NCBI GenBank assembly: GCA_963664655.2
Contig: OY761554.1
Location: 496,001 to 560,000, forward strand
Source: Desulfospira sp963664655
GTDB taxonomy: Bacteria > Desulfobacterota > Desulfobacteria > Desulfobacterales > Desulfobacteraceae
DNA: 64,000 nt
Direction of reading: 5' to 3'
Positions within the stretch are counted from its first letter, which is position 1. Each line of letters begins with the position of its first letter. The notes under the pieces are model-generated. The model was not told the DNA's origin. It did not search any database and saw only the letters and a list, made by a program, of their open reading frames with translations. The position numbers and the translations under genes were made by a program. Of the stretch, positions 58,220 through 64,000 are shown in pieces.

Positions 58220-58600
58220 ATGAAGCGACCATTATGCCATTCCATTTTAATTTTCACAGCCTTACTGGTGATCAGTCTTAATCTGGCTTTGAGGGAAACG
58301 GCACGCTCTCTTCATATCCGACATGACCACCGCCATCCCTGCTGTGATATAGGAATAAAGGATCTTGGCATCCATACCTGCCCCGTCCGGCACGGGCACA
58401 CATGGATACGGCCTGGCCATGATTGCTTGATATGCAAGGCTTTTGATCTGTTTCATACCGTTTTTGCCTCCAGGCACCTTTATCTTCCAGCAATTTCCAT
58501 GTTGACGGCTGGAACTGTTCCTGCCTGGAATCCACAGATCACACAAACGGCTGTACCTGTACACCACGCCAGGGCACCTCCATTAAGGTGGATAGGCTGA
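58220..58600 (+). CDS. Small His/Cys-rich exported or membrane protein next to the zinc transporter
   Basis: A 126-residue frame starting MKRPLCHSILIFTALLVISL, a signal or membrane segment. A His/Cys-rich part follows: HIRHDHRHPCC, HTCPVRHGH and GHDCLICKAF. The spacing of C-x2-C and histidines suggests metal binding. It is on the same strand as znuA and starts 460 bases before it, so it may be a zinc-binding accessory protein like those of the DUF2946 kind; I cannot confirm a family. No strong ribosome site is visible (GGAATTTCC before ATG). Confidence 0.5.
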   Translation: MKRPLCHSILIFTALLVISLNLALRETARSLHIRHDHRHPCCDIGIKDLGIHTCPVRHGHTWIRPGHDCLICKAFDLFHTVFASRHLYLPAISMLTAGTVPAWNPQITQTAVPVHHARAPPLRWIG

Positions 58601-58682
58601 AGACCGAAGGTTGATCGTCAGCCTGGACAACTTGCATTTTGATGTCCCAATAGATTTCATAATTTTACAACAGGAGAAAAAA

Positions 58683-59594
58683 ATGAACACTTTGATTCGT
58701 TTTGCGGCTGGATTGTTTCTGATCCTCGGGCTGCCGGGAGCCGTGTTTGCCAAAGCGCCCTTACAGGCCCAGGTCAGTATCCTGCCCCAGAAATATTTTG
58801 TTGAAAGAGTGGCCAAAGACCTTGCAACGGTCGATGTCCTGGTCAAACCCGGCAAAAGCCCGGCCACCTACTCCCCGTCCCCGGACCAGATCAAAACCCT
58901 GGCCAATGCGGATGTCTATTTCAGAATCGGTGTCCCCTTTGAAAACGGGTTTATGCACAAAATAGAAGATATTGCCAAAAATATCCTTGTGGTCGACACC
59001 CGGAAAGGCATCACACTCAGGGACATGAAAGCCCATCATCATGATGAAGAAGGAGAAGAACACCACGAACATCATGGGGATGCCGGCCATGACGGCGATC
59101 ATCACGCCGGCAAAGACCCCCATATCTGGATGAGCCCGGTGTTGGTAAAGCAGCAGGCTTTGACCATCTGCCAGACCCTGATCAGCCTTGACCCTGAGCA
59201 TAAGACCGATTATGAAACCAATTATACGGCCTTTGCTCAGGATCTGGACAATCTTAATCAGGAGTTAACCCAGGCCCTGGCCCCTGTAAAAGGTGAAAAT
59301 CTTTTTGTATTTCACCCGGCTTTTGGGTATTTTACGGATGCCTACGGCCTGGAACAGGTGGCCATAGAAAAAATGGGAAAGGCCCCCAAGGGAAAAGAAC
59401 TGTCCCAGATTATTAAACTGGCCAAGGAACAAAAGGCCCATGTCATTTTTGTCCAGCCCCAGTTTGACCAGACAGCGGCTCAGAAAATTGCATCGGCCAT
59501 CAACGGGGCCGTGGTGCCCATTAATCCCCTTGCCGAGGATTACCTGGCCAACATGAAAGCCATTGGTGAAACGGTTGCGGCAGGGCTGAAATAG
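58683..59594 (+). CDS. znuA: Zinc ABC transporter, periplasmic binding protein
   Basis: A 303-residue precursor with a signal peptide (MNTLIRFAAGLFLILGLPGA, cleavage near FAKA). It has the cluster 9 metal-binding fold: ILPQKYFVERVA, GKSPATYSPSPDQIKTLANA and KDPHIWMSPVLVKQQALTIC with its metal His, plus HPAFGYFTDAYGL. A His/Asp/Glu-rich loop (residues about 118-142, HHHDEEGEEHHEHHGDAGHD) is characteristic of zinc rather than manganese importers. GGAGA lies ahead of the start at 58683. First of a znuACB operon. Confidence 0.93.
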   Translation: MNTLIRFAAGLFLILGLPGAVFAKAPLQAQVSILPQKYFVERVAKDLATVDVLVKPGKSPATYSPSPDQIKTLANADVYFRIGVPFENGFMHKIEDIAKNILVVDTRKGITLRDMKAHHHDEEGEEHHEHHGDAGHDGDHHAGKDPHIWMSPVLVKQQALTICQTLISLDPEHKTDYETNYTAFAQDLDNLNQELTQALAPVKGENLFVFHPAFGYFTDAYGLEQVAIEKMGKAPKGKELSQIIKLAKEQKAHVIFVQPQFDQTAAQKIASAINGAVVPINPLAEDYLANMKAIGETVAAGLK

Positions 59595-59599
59595 CTTAT

Positions 59600-59690
59600 C
59601 AGGCTGAAGGCTGAAGGAGGATAGGCTGAAGGTAGAATGCCCTTCCCCTTCAGCCTAAACCCCTTCTACCTAAACCCCTAATTTAAGGAC
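59600..59690. repeat. AGGCTGAAGG repeats and hairpin between znuA and znuC
   Basis: AGGCTGAAGGCTGAAGGAGG and AGGCTGAAGG are followed by the complement CCTTCAGCCT, making a hairpin of about 10 bp with an AAACCCCT-rich tail. The AGGCTGAAGG word occurs also near 15500 and 58595. It could attenuate transcription between binding protein and ATPase. Confidence 0.6.
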
Positions 59691-59693
59691 CCC

Positions 59694-60449
59694 ATGAACC
59701 ACGAAACCGATATCCAGATAGACCAGGTATCTTTTGCCTATACCCAGCGGGCCATTCTTGAGAATGTGAGCCTTGCTGTGGGCAGACACGATTTTGCCAG
59801 CATTGTCGGCCCCAACGGCGGGGGAAAAACCACCCTTTTAAAGCTCATTTTAGGGCTGATCCCCCCGGATTCAGGCAACATCCGGGTATTTGGGAAATTG
59901 CCGGAACAGGCCCGGCATAAAATCGGGTACATGCCTCAGTATGCCCATCTGGACATGGACTTTCCGGCAACGGTGCTGGACGTGGTTCTCATGGGCCGGC
60001 TGAACAGGGCCCGGTTCTGGTTTTCCAGAAAGGACAAAATCCAGGCGGAACAGGCCATTGAAAGGGTGGATCTCAAGGCATTTTCAAAGACCGGATTCAA
60101 TGAACTGTCCGGGGGCCAGAAACAGCGGGCCCTCATTGCCCGGGCCCTGTGCAGTGATCCCGCCATCCTTCTTTTAGACGAACCCACGGCCAATGTGGAC
60201 AACAAAACCGAGCAGACCCTGTTTGAGCTGTTAAGGGAACTGAACCGGGACATGACCATTTTGCTGGTTTCCCACGATTTGGGATTTGTGTCCAAGTACG
60301 TAAAAAGCGTGATCTGCGTTAACAAGCAAGTGGTCATCCATCCTACCACTGACCTGGAAGGCACCATGATCAAGGATATCTACCACGGGGACCTGAAAAT
60401 GGTCCGCCATGACCACCGGTGTTCCGAAGGGGGGCACATCCATGATTGA
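59694..60449 (+). CDS. znuC: Zinc ABC transporter, ATP-binding protein
   Basis: A 251-residue ABC ATPase: Walker A GPNGGGKTTLLKL near residue 40, Q-loop YMPQYAHLDMDFP (typical of metal-type cluster), signature LSGGQKQRALIARAL, Walker B ILLLDEPTANVD and switch LLVSHDLGFVSKYV. It powers zinc import with ZnuA and ZnuB. The C-terminus ends HIHD and overlaps the znuB start by 8 bases. Confidence 0.95.
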   Translation: MNHETDIQIDQVSFAYTQRAILENVSLAVGRHDFASIVGPNGGGKTTLLKLILGLIPPDSGNIRVFGKLPEQARHKIGYMPQYAHLDMDFPATVLDVVLMGRLNRARFWFSRKDKIQAEQAIERVDLKAFSKTGFNELSGGQKQRALIARALCSDPAILLLDEPTANVDNKTEQTLFELLRELNRDMTILLVSHDLGFVSKYVKSVICVNKQVVIHPTTDLEGTMIKDIYHGDLKMVRHDHRCSEGGHIHD

Positions 60450-61290
60450 GTTCCTTAAGGCTGTCATGGACCCGGACAACACGTTTTTGCTTTATGCCGT
60501 AATCATGGGAGGGCTTGCGTCCATATCCTTCGGCATCATCGGCACCTTTGTCACCATCAAGCGGATCGGGTACCTGGCCGGGGCCATCTCCCATTCCGTG
60601 TTCGGCGGCATCGGCCTTGCCATCTATCTTCAGGTCAACATGGGCCTGACCTGGTTTGACCCGGTTTTGGGGGCGGTTCTGGCCGCGGTTGTTTCGGCGT
60701 TGATCGTGGGGGTTGTCTCCATAAAGGCCAAGGCCAGGGAGGATACCATTATCGGAACCCTCTGGGCCGTGGGCATGGCCGCCGGCATCCTGTTTATCGA
60801 TAAAACCCAGGGGTATTTCAATCTGTCATCCTACCTGTTCGGGGACATTTTGCTGATTTCACAAAAAGACCTCGTATTTGTGCTGGGGTTGGATTTGCTG
60901 GTGATCGCGGTTGTTACCCTGTTTTTCAACCGGTTTTTTGCCGTCTGTTTTGATGCTGAGTTTACCCTGCTCCGGGGAATTAATACCACTTTTTTTTATC
61001 TGTCCCTTCTGGTTCTGACCGCCCTGACCGTTGTTCTCCTGGTCAGAATTGTGGGAATCGTTCTGGTCATTGCCCTGCTAACCATCCCGTCGGCCATCGC
61101 CTCTTTTTATGCCCGCCGACTCTGGCATATGGCAGTGATCTCCATTTTCTTATGCGCCCTGTTTACCTGGACCGGCCTTGGAATCAGCTATACCTTGAGC
61201 CTGTCATCGGGTCCCTGCATTATAGTCTTTGCAGGAACCGTGTATTTCGGGCTTCTGGCCCTTCATAAACTGATTTTAAAAGACAAATGA
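60442..61290 (+). CDS. znuB: Zinc ABC transporter, permease
   Basis: A 282-residue membrane protein of the ABC-3 (metal) permease family with about eight segments. GTFVTIKRIGYLAGAISHSV, FGGIGLAIYL and EDTIIGTLWAVGMAAGIL are family patterns, with the motif REDTIIG in the cytoplasmic loop. I chose the start at 60442 because GGGGGG lies before it and it overlaps znuC as in other operons. It overlaps the next gene by ATGA. Confidence 0.94.
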   Translation: MIEFLKAVMDPDNTFLLYAVIMGGLASISFGIIGTFVTIKRIGYLAGAISHSVFGGIGLAIYLQVNMGLTWFDPVLGAVLAAVVSALIVGVVSIKAKAREDTIIGTLWAVGMAAGILFIDKTQGYFNLSSYLFGDILLISQKDLVFVLGLDLLVIAVVTLFFNRFFAVCFDAEFTLLRGINTTFFYLSLLVLTALTVVLLVRIVGIVLVIALLTIPSAIASFYARRLWHMAVISIFLCALFTWTGLGISYTLSLSSGPCIIVFAGTVYFGLLALHKLILKDK

Positions 61291-62369
61291 ACGCCTTTAA
61301 AAAACAGCCTGATCCCTCCCCTTTTCCTATGGATACTTCCCATGGCAACAGCTGCGGCTGTGCCCACGAAAAAGCCCCCCCGGGCATTTTGGATTCAGCG
61401 GGCAGGTCCATCCAGATCTTTATCCTGGTATCGGCCATTATCATGGCCGTGTTTCAGGCAAGGTCCGAAGCCTTTATCTCTTTTTGCATCATCTTTTCAT
61501 CCATTGTGCTGGAGGCCTTTCCCTTCATGCTGCTGGGAACCCTTTTGGGGGGATTTGTAGAGGTCTTTTTGTCCAGGGAGCAATTCATCTCCATTCTGCC
61601 GAAGAATAAGACGGTGGCCATTGTCTGCGCGGCTTTTTTAGGCATTTTTTTTCCGGTATGTGAATGTGCCATTGTACCGGTGGTCAGAAAATTCCTTCAA
61701 AAGGGCATGCCCTTGGGATCCGCCGTAACCTTTCTTCTGGCCGGCCCCATTGTCAATCCCCTGGTCTTTGCCTCGACCCTGGTGGCCTATACATTTGACT
61801 TTAGAGTCGCTTTTTTAAGGACCGCTGCAGGGCTTGTCATTGCCGTTGCCGCAGGGCTTTTCATCAATGCCGTTATCCGGGAAAAAGATGCGGTAATCCC
61901 GGGGTCCTCCCATTCCTGTGCCCATTGCGGCCATGATCACCCCACCCGCTTTGCCGGAAAAATAAAAGCCGCCCTGTTTCACGGGGCTGCCGATTTTTAC
62001 GACATTGGCCGGTTTCTGATCATGGGGGCATTGATTGCTGCAACCTTGCAGACCATGGTGGACCGGCAGGTTTTCCTTTCTCCCGGAGCTGTTCCCCTGG
62101 TTTCTATCGGGGCCATGATGGTCCTGGCCTTTGTACTGAACCTGTGTTCCGAGGCCGACGCTTTTATCTGTGCATCCTTCAGGCCCATGGGGATTCCCTT
62201 GTCGGCCCAGCTGGCCTTCATGGTCCTTGGTCCCATGCTGGATATCAAACTTATCCTCATGTACCTGGGCCTGTTTACCCGGAAAATGATTCTTTTGCTC
62301 TGCTTTTTTGTGGTGGCGGCTGTTTTTATGGTCTCGGTCTTTATGGAGATGATTCTCCCATGGATATGA
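61287..62369 (+). CDS. Permease of the ArsP/PF03773 family, probably metal export
   Basis: A 360-residue protein with about ten membrane segments. LPKNKTVAIVCAAFLGIFFP, then VCECAIVPVVRKFLQKGMP and LLAGPIVNPLVFASTLVAY are the hallmark of the PF03773 permeases (SO_0444-like Cu/Zn or organoarsenical exporters), with the membrane Cys pair in PVCECA. The N-terminal NSCGCAHEK and the loop HSCAHCGHDHP look like metal-binding sites. It is co-expressed with the zinc importer (ATGA overlap) and with the TIGR03943 protein. Confidence 0.88.
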   Translation: MNAFKKQPDPSPFPMDTSHGNSCGCAHEKAPPGILDSAGRSIQIFILVSAIIMAVFQARSEAFISFCIIFSSIVLEAFPFMLLGTLLGGFVEVFLSREQFISILPKNKTVAIVCAAFLGIFFPVCECAIVPVVRKFLQKGMPLGSAVTFLLAGPIVNPLVFASTLVAYTFDFRVAFLRTAAGLVIAVAAGLFINAVIREKDAVIPGSSHSCAHCGHDHPTRFAGKIKAALFHGAADFYDIGRFLIMGALIAATLQTMVDRQVFLSPGAVPLVSIGAMMVLAFVLNLCSEADAFICASFRPMGIPLSAQLAFMVLGPMLDIKLILMYLGLFTRKMILLLCFFVVAAVFMVSVFMEMILPWI

Positions 62370-63088
62370 ACACCAGGGAAACCCACAGCCGGATACTTCC
62401 CCCGGCCATCATGGCGGCCTGGATCGGGGTCTTTATTTACTTATTGATAAACGGCCAGTACCTGCTGTTTCTCAAACCCGATTTCGTGTTTCTTATTCTT
62501 GGGGGACTGGCTGTTACCAGCCTGTATCTTTGGGGATTTATAGGAAAGACCCTTCCCATAGACAAAGACCACACCGTAAAGGGTCTCTTTTTGTTACTGC
62601 CCATTCTGTTTATCTTCTCAGCAGGGGAAAACAGCCTGGGCTCCTATACCCTGTCCAAACGGCCCATGCTCCACCCGGAGACCGGCCTGGACCGCCCCTT
62701 TTCGTCAACGCCGGATACGGCCCGGCCGGCAGCGCCGCCCCAAACGAAATCCGGCCTCATCCCCATTACCCGCCTTATCCGGGAATGGGACGCCTTTGAA
62801 GGAAAAAGTGTTAGCATAGAAGGGCTGTTTACAGGAAATGTGGCCGGGCAGGACGGGTTAGGAGCGGTGTTCCGTTATTACGTGACCTGCTGCGCTGCTG
62901 ATGCCCAGCCCGTGGGGGTATTCTTAAAAAAAACACCAGATCTGGACTTTGAGGACAATGCCTGGGTCAGGGTCACCGGAACAGTCAATATCATGGAAAG
63001 AGAAGGGTTCCAGGTGATTTTCATGGACCTTGAAAAAATTGAACCCAGGGAAAAACCCTCCAAAAACGCGGCCTATCTTTACAATTAA
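62360..63088 (+). CDS. TIGR03943 family protein, partner of the permease
   Basis: A 242-residue protein with three to four N-terminal membrane segments (MAAWIGVFIYLLINGQYLLF, FVFLILGGLAVTSLYLWGFI, GLFLLLPILFIFSAGENSLG) and an exported beta-rich domain (EGLFTGNVAGQDGLGAVFRY, YYVTCCAADAQPVGVFL). It pairs genetically with PF03773 permeases, as B. subtilis YcgQ does with YcgR. The start at 62360 has GGAG 11 bases upstream; ATG 62366 overlaps the stop of the permease. The TCCAAD motif may bind metal. Confidence 0.88.
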   Translation: MDMNTRETHSRILPPAIMAAWIGVFIYLLINGQYLLFLKPDFVFLILGGLAVTSLYLWGFIGKTLPIDKDHTVKGLFLLLPILFIFSAGENSLGSYTLSKRPMLHPETGLDRPFSSTPDTARPAAPPQTKSGLIPITRLIREWDAFEGKSVSIEGLFTGNVAGQDGLGAVFRYYVTCCAADAQPVGVFLKKTPDLDFEDNAWVRVTGTVNIMEREGFQVIFMDLEKIEPREKPSKNAAYLYN

Positions 63089-63312
63089 CCAGGCTTTCGC
63101 CCTTCTGCAGCTGGAAACCGGATTTCAAAGGCCAAACCCTCTACGGCATTGTCCATAAGATTTGAAATGGCCGTAGACACCATGGCCGTATCCGCCCGGA
63201 TCGTGGCCGGGCTCTCAATCACGGTTTCAAGTGCCAACTGCTTCTGGTCCAGCATGGGGGCAAACCGGTCTTGGAGTTTCGGGACCAGATGATCAAGGCG
63301 GACCGGTTCCAT
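63085..63312 (-). pseudogene. Fragment of a sensor histidine kinase
   Basis: A 75-residue frame with the start of the kinase ATPase domain: VRLDHLVPKLQDRFAPMLDQ and the N box STAISNLMDNAVEGLAFEIR. The sequence departs after the N box, and the DHp domain and the G boxes are absent. The frame is closed upstream by a TAA. It is an internal relic. Confidence 0.7.
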
Positions 63313-63386
63313 ATCCGTAATTCCGGGGACCTTACTTATTTATTGACAAGGATTAAAGTATTTGTTTAAATTCCACCATTGCACGA

Positions 63387-63596
63387 ATGGCGAGGGCGGT
63401 TGCCCCTGGTTTTCCTCATCACATCACACAAAGGGGAAACAGACGGCAAAAGACATTTTTTAGCGATCAAGACTATAACTCATATCTGGTTTTGATGGCG
63501 GGATGGTGCGCCAAATATGAAATCGAAATATGGGCCTATTGTCTAATGCCCAATCACACCCACCTGGTTGCAGTTCCTGAAACCAATGTAAGTTAA
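63387..63596 (+). pseudogene. REP-associated tyrosine transposase (RAYT), N-terminal fragment
   Basis: 69 residues: VAPGFPHHITQRGNRRQKTF followed later by AYCLMPNHTHLVAVP, the HUH metal-binding motif. The catalytic tyrosine helix, which comes later in the family (about 200-330 residues), is missing; the frame stops at NVS. REP elements of the GTAG type at 12989 and 15267 could be its former substrates. Confidence 0.85.
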
Positions 63597-63818
63597 CATA
63601 CAATGAATTTAAACATTTCCGTCGCTTTTATCTTTCCGATCCATCAGAATTCCAACCCTAAAAAATAATAATTTTGAATTAAAGCTTATACATTGAAAAT
63701 GTTGGTCATGTTGGTTATTATAAGGATAATATGTGTGGGCGGTTATTACCTAAACAGTTAAGCCGTCTGGTTTCTGCCCTTTAGGATATGACGATTGTAT
63801 TAGCATAGGAGTTGTCAG

Positions 63819-64000
63819 ATGACAGCATTAAATATTCATGAAGCCAAAACCCAATTTTCGTCAGTGATTTCCACTGTAGAAAAAACAGGAGAGGCGGTGA
63901 TCATTTGTAAATACGGCAAGGCTGTTGCCAAAATTGTTCCGTTCTCCCAACATTCCAGGACCCAAACTTCTGATCGCCTGAAGAATGTTGAATTTTTAAG
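63819..64000 (+). CDS. Type II antitoxin, Phd/YefM family (partial, runs off the right edge)
   Basis: The frame starts ATG 63819 (ATAGGAG is 8 bases before) with MTALNIHEAKTQFSSVISTV, then GEAVIICKYGKAVAKIVPFS, the Phd/YefM fold. About 60 codons are visible. The toxin gene would follow outside the window. A second such antitoxin is at 34856. Confidence 0.85.
   Translation, partial: MTALNIHEAKTQFSSVISTVEKTGEAVIICKYGKAVAKIVPFSQHSRTQTSDRLKNVEFL

Overview
The window is a 64 kb stretch of a chromosome that looks like a mesophilic, anaerobic Desulfobacterota (Desulfobacteraceae-like) bacterium. This is inferred from moderate GC with AT-rich intergenic DNA, a TAXI-type TRAP transporter, the gene style around dapF, rnd, thrS and tex, and a 16S rRNA that reads as a normal bacterial gene. 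I could not run a 16S search, so the assignment is provisional.

Layout. (1) 1-6.6 kb: an operon on the minus strand encodes a TAXI TRAP transporter (binding protein plus fused permease) and a three-subunit HcnABC/opine-oxidase-like amine dehydrogenase. A GntR/FCD regulator is divergent from it, with repeated TAATAAC half-sites between. (2) 6.6-16.1 kb: housekeeping genes (dapF, rnd, thrS, VanZ, AIM24-like, periplasmic thioredoxin, LysE exporter, TSUP permease, Nudix) mixed with REP-type palindromes. It also holds a triple tandem copy of a 90-bp element that recurs at four other loci in the window. (3) 16.2-31.3 kb: a large restriction island of the type III kind, on the minus strand: PLD/SNF2-type helicase, DUF4391, AlbA_2/ATPase, mod, RhuM, res. 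It is broken in at least four places: frameshift in res, truncated RhuM, frameshift plus stop codon in mod, and a 4.2-kb composite transposon in the helicase. The transposon is bounded by two identical 1431-bp IS copies and an 8-bp target duplication. It carries a fragment of an integron cassette array with two 127-bp attC sites. (4) 31.6-36 kb: RNase T2, tex, a Phd/ParE-type toxin-antitoxin pair and sixA.

(5) 35.9-48.7 kb: a genomic island lying between two copies of the 3' end of sixA (31 bp identical). It holds a 2755-bp IS, whose transposase is split at an A9 run, and an intact five-gene operon. The operon encodes DrmA-like helicase, DrmB-like DUF1998 protein, a short SF1 helicase, a protein I do not recognise, and a NERD-SF1 helicase. 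It has the core of DISARM but no methyltransferase and no DrmC, and is the best candidate here for an undescribed defence system. (6) 48.9-50.7 kb: a two-gene AAA ATPase/DUF4276 module. (7) 50.9-56.4 kb: an rRNA operon (16S-23S-5S, minus strand) without tRNAs in its spacers and with long complementary sequences flanking the 23S gene. (8) 56.6-64 kb: PIN-domain protein, EamA transporter, a zinc locus (small His/Cys protein, znuA, znuC, znuB, and a two-gene permease pair), remnants of a histidine kinase and a REP-associated transposase, and the start of an antitoxin gene cut by the window edge.

Together, the region from 16 to 51 kb is a defence-rich accessory zone. A dead restriction island and an apparently intact DISARM-like island lie close together, with fresh IS activity in both.
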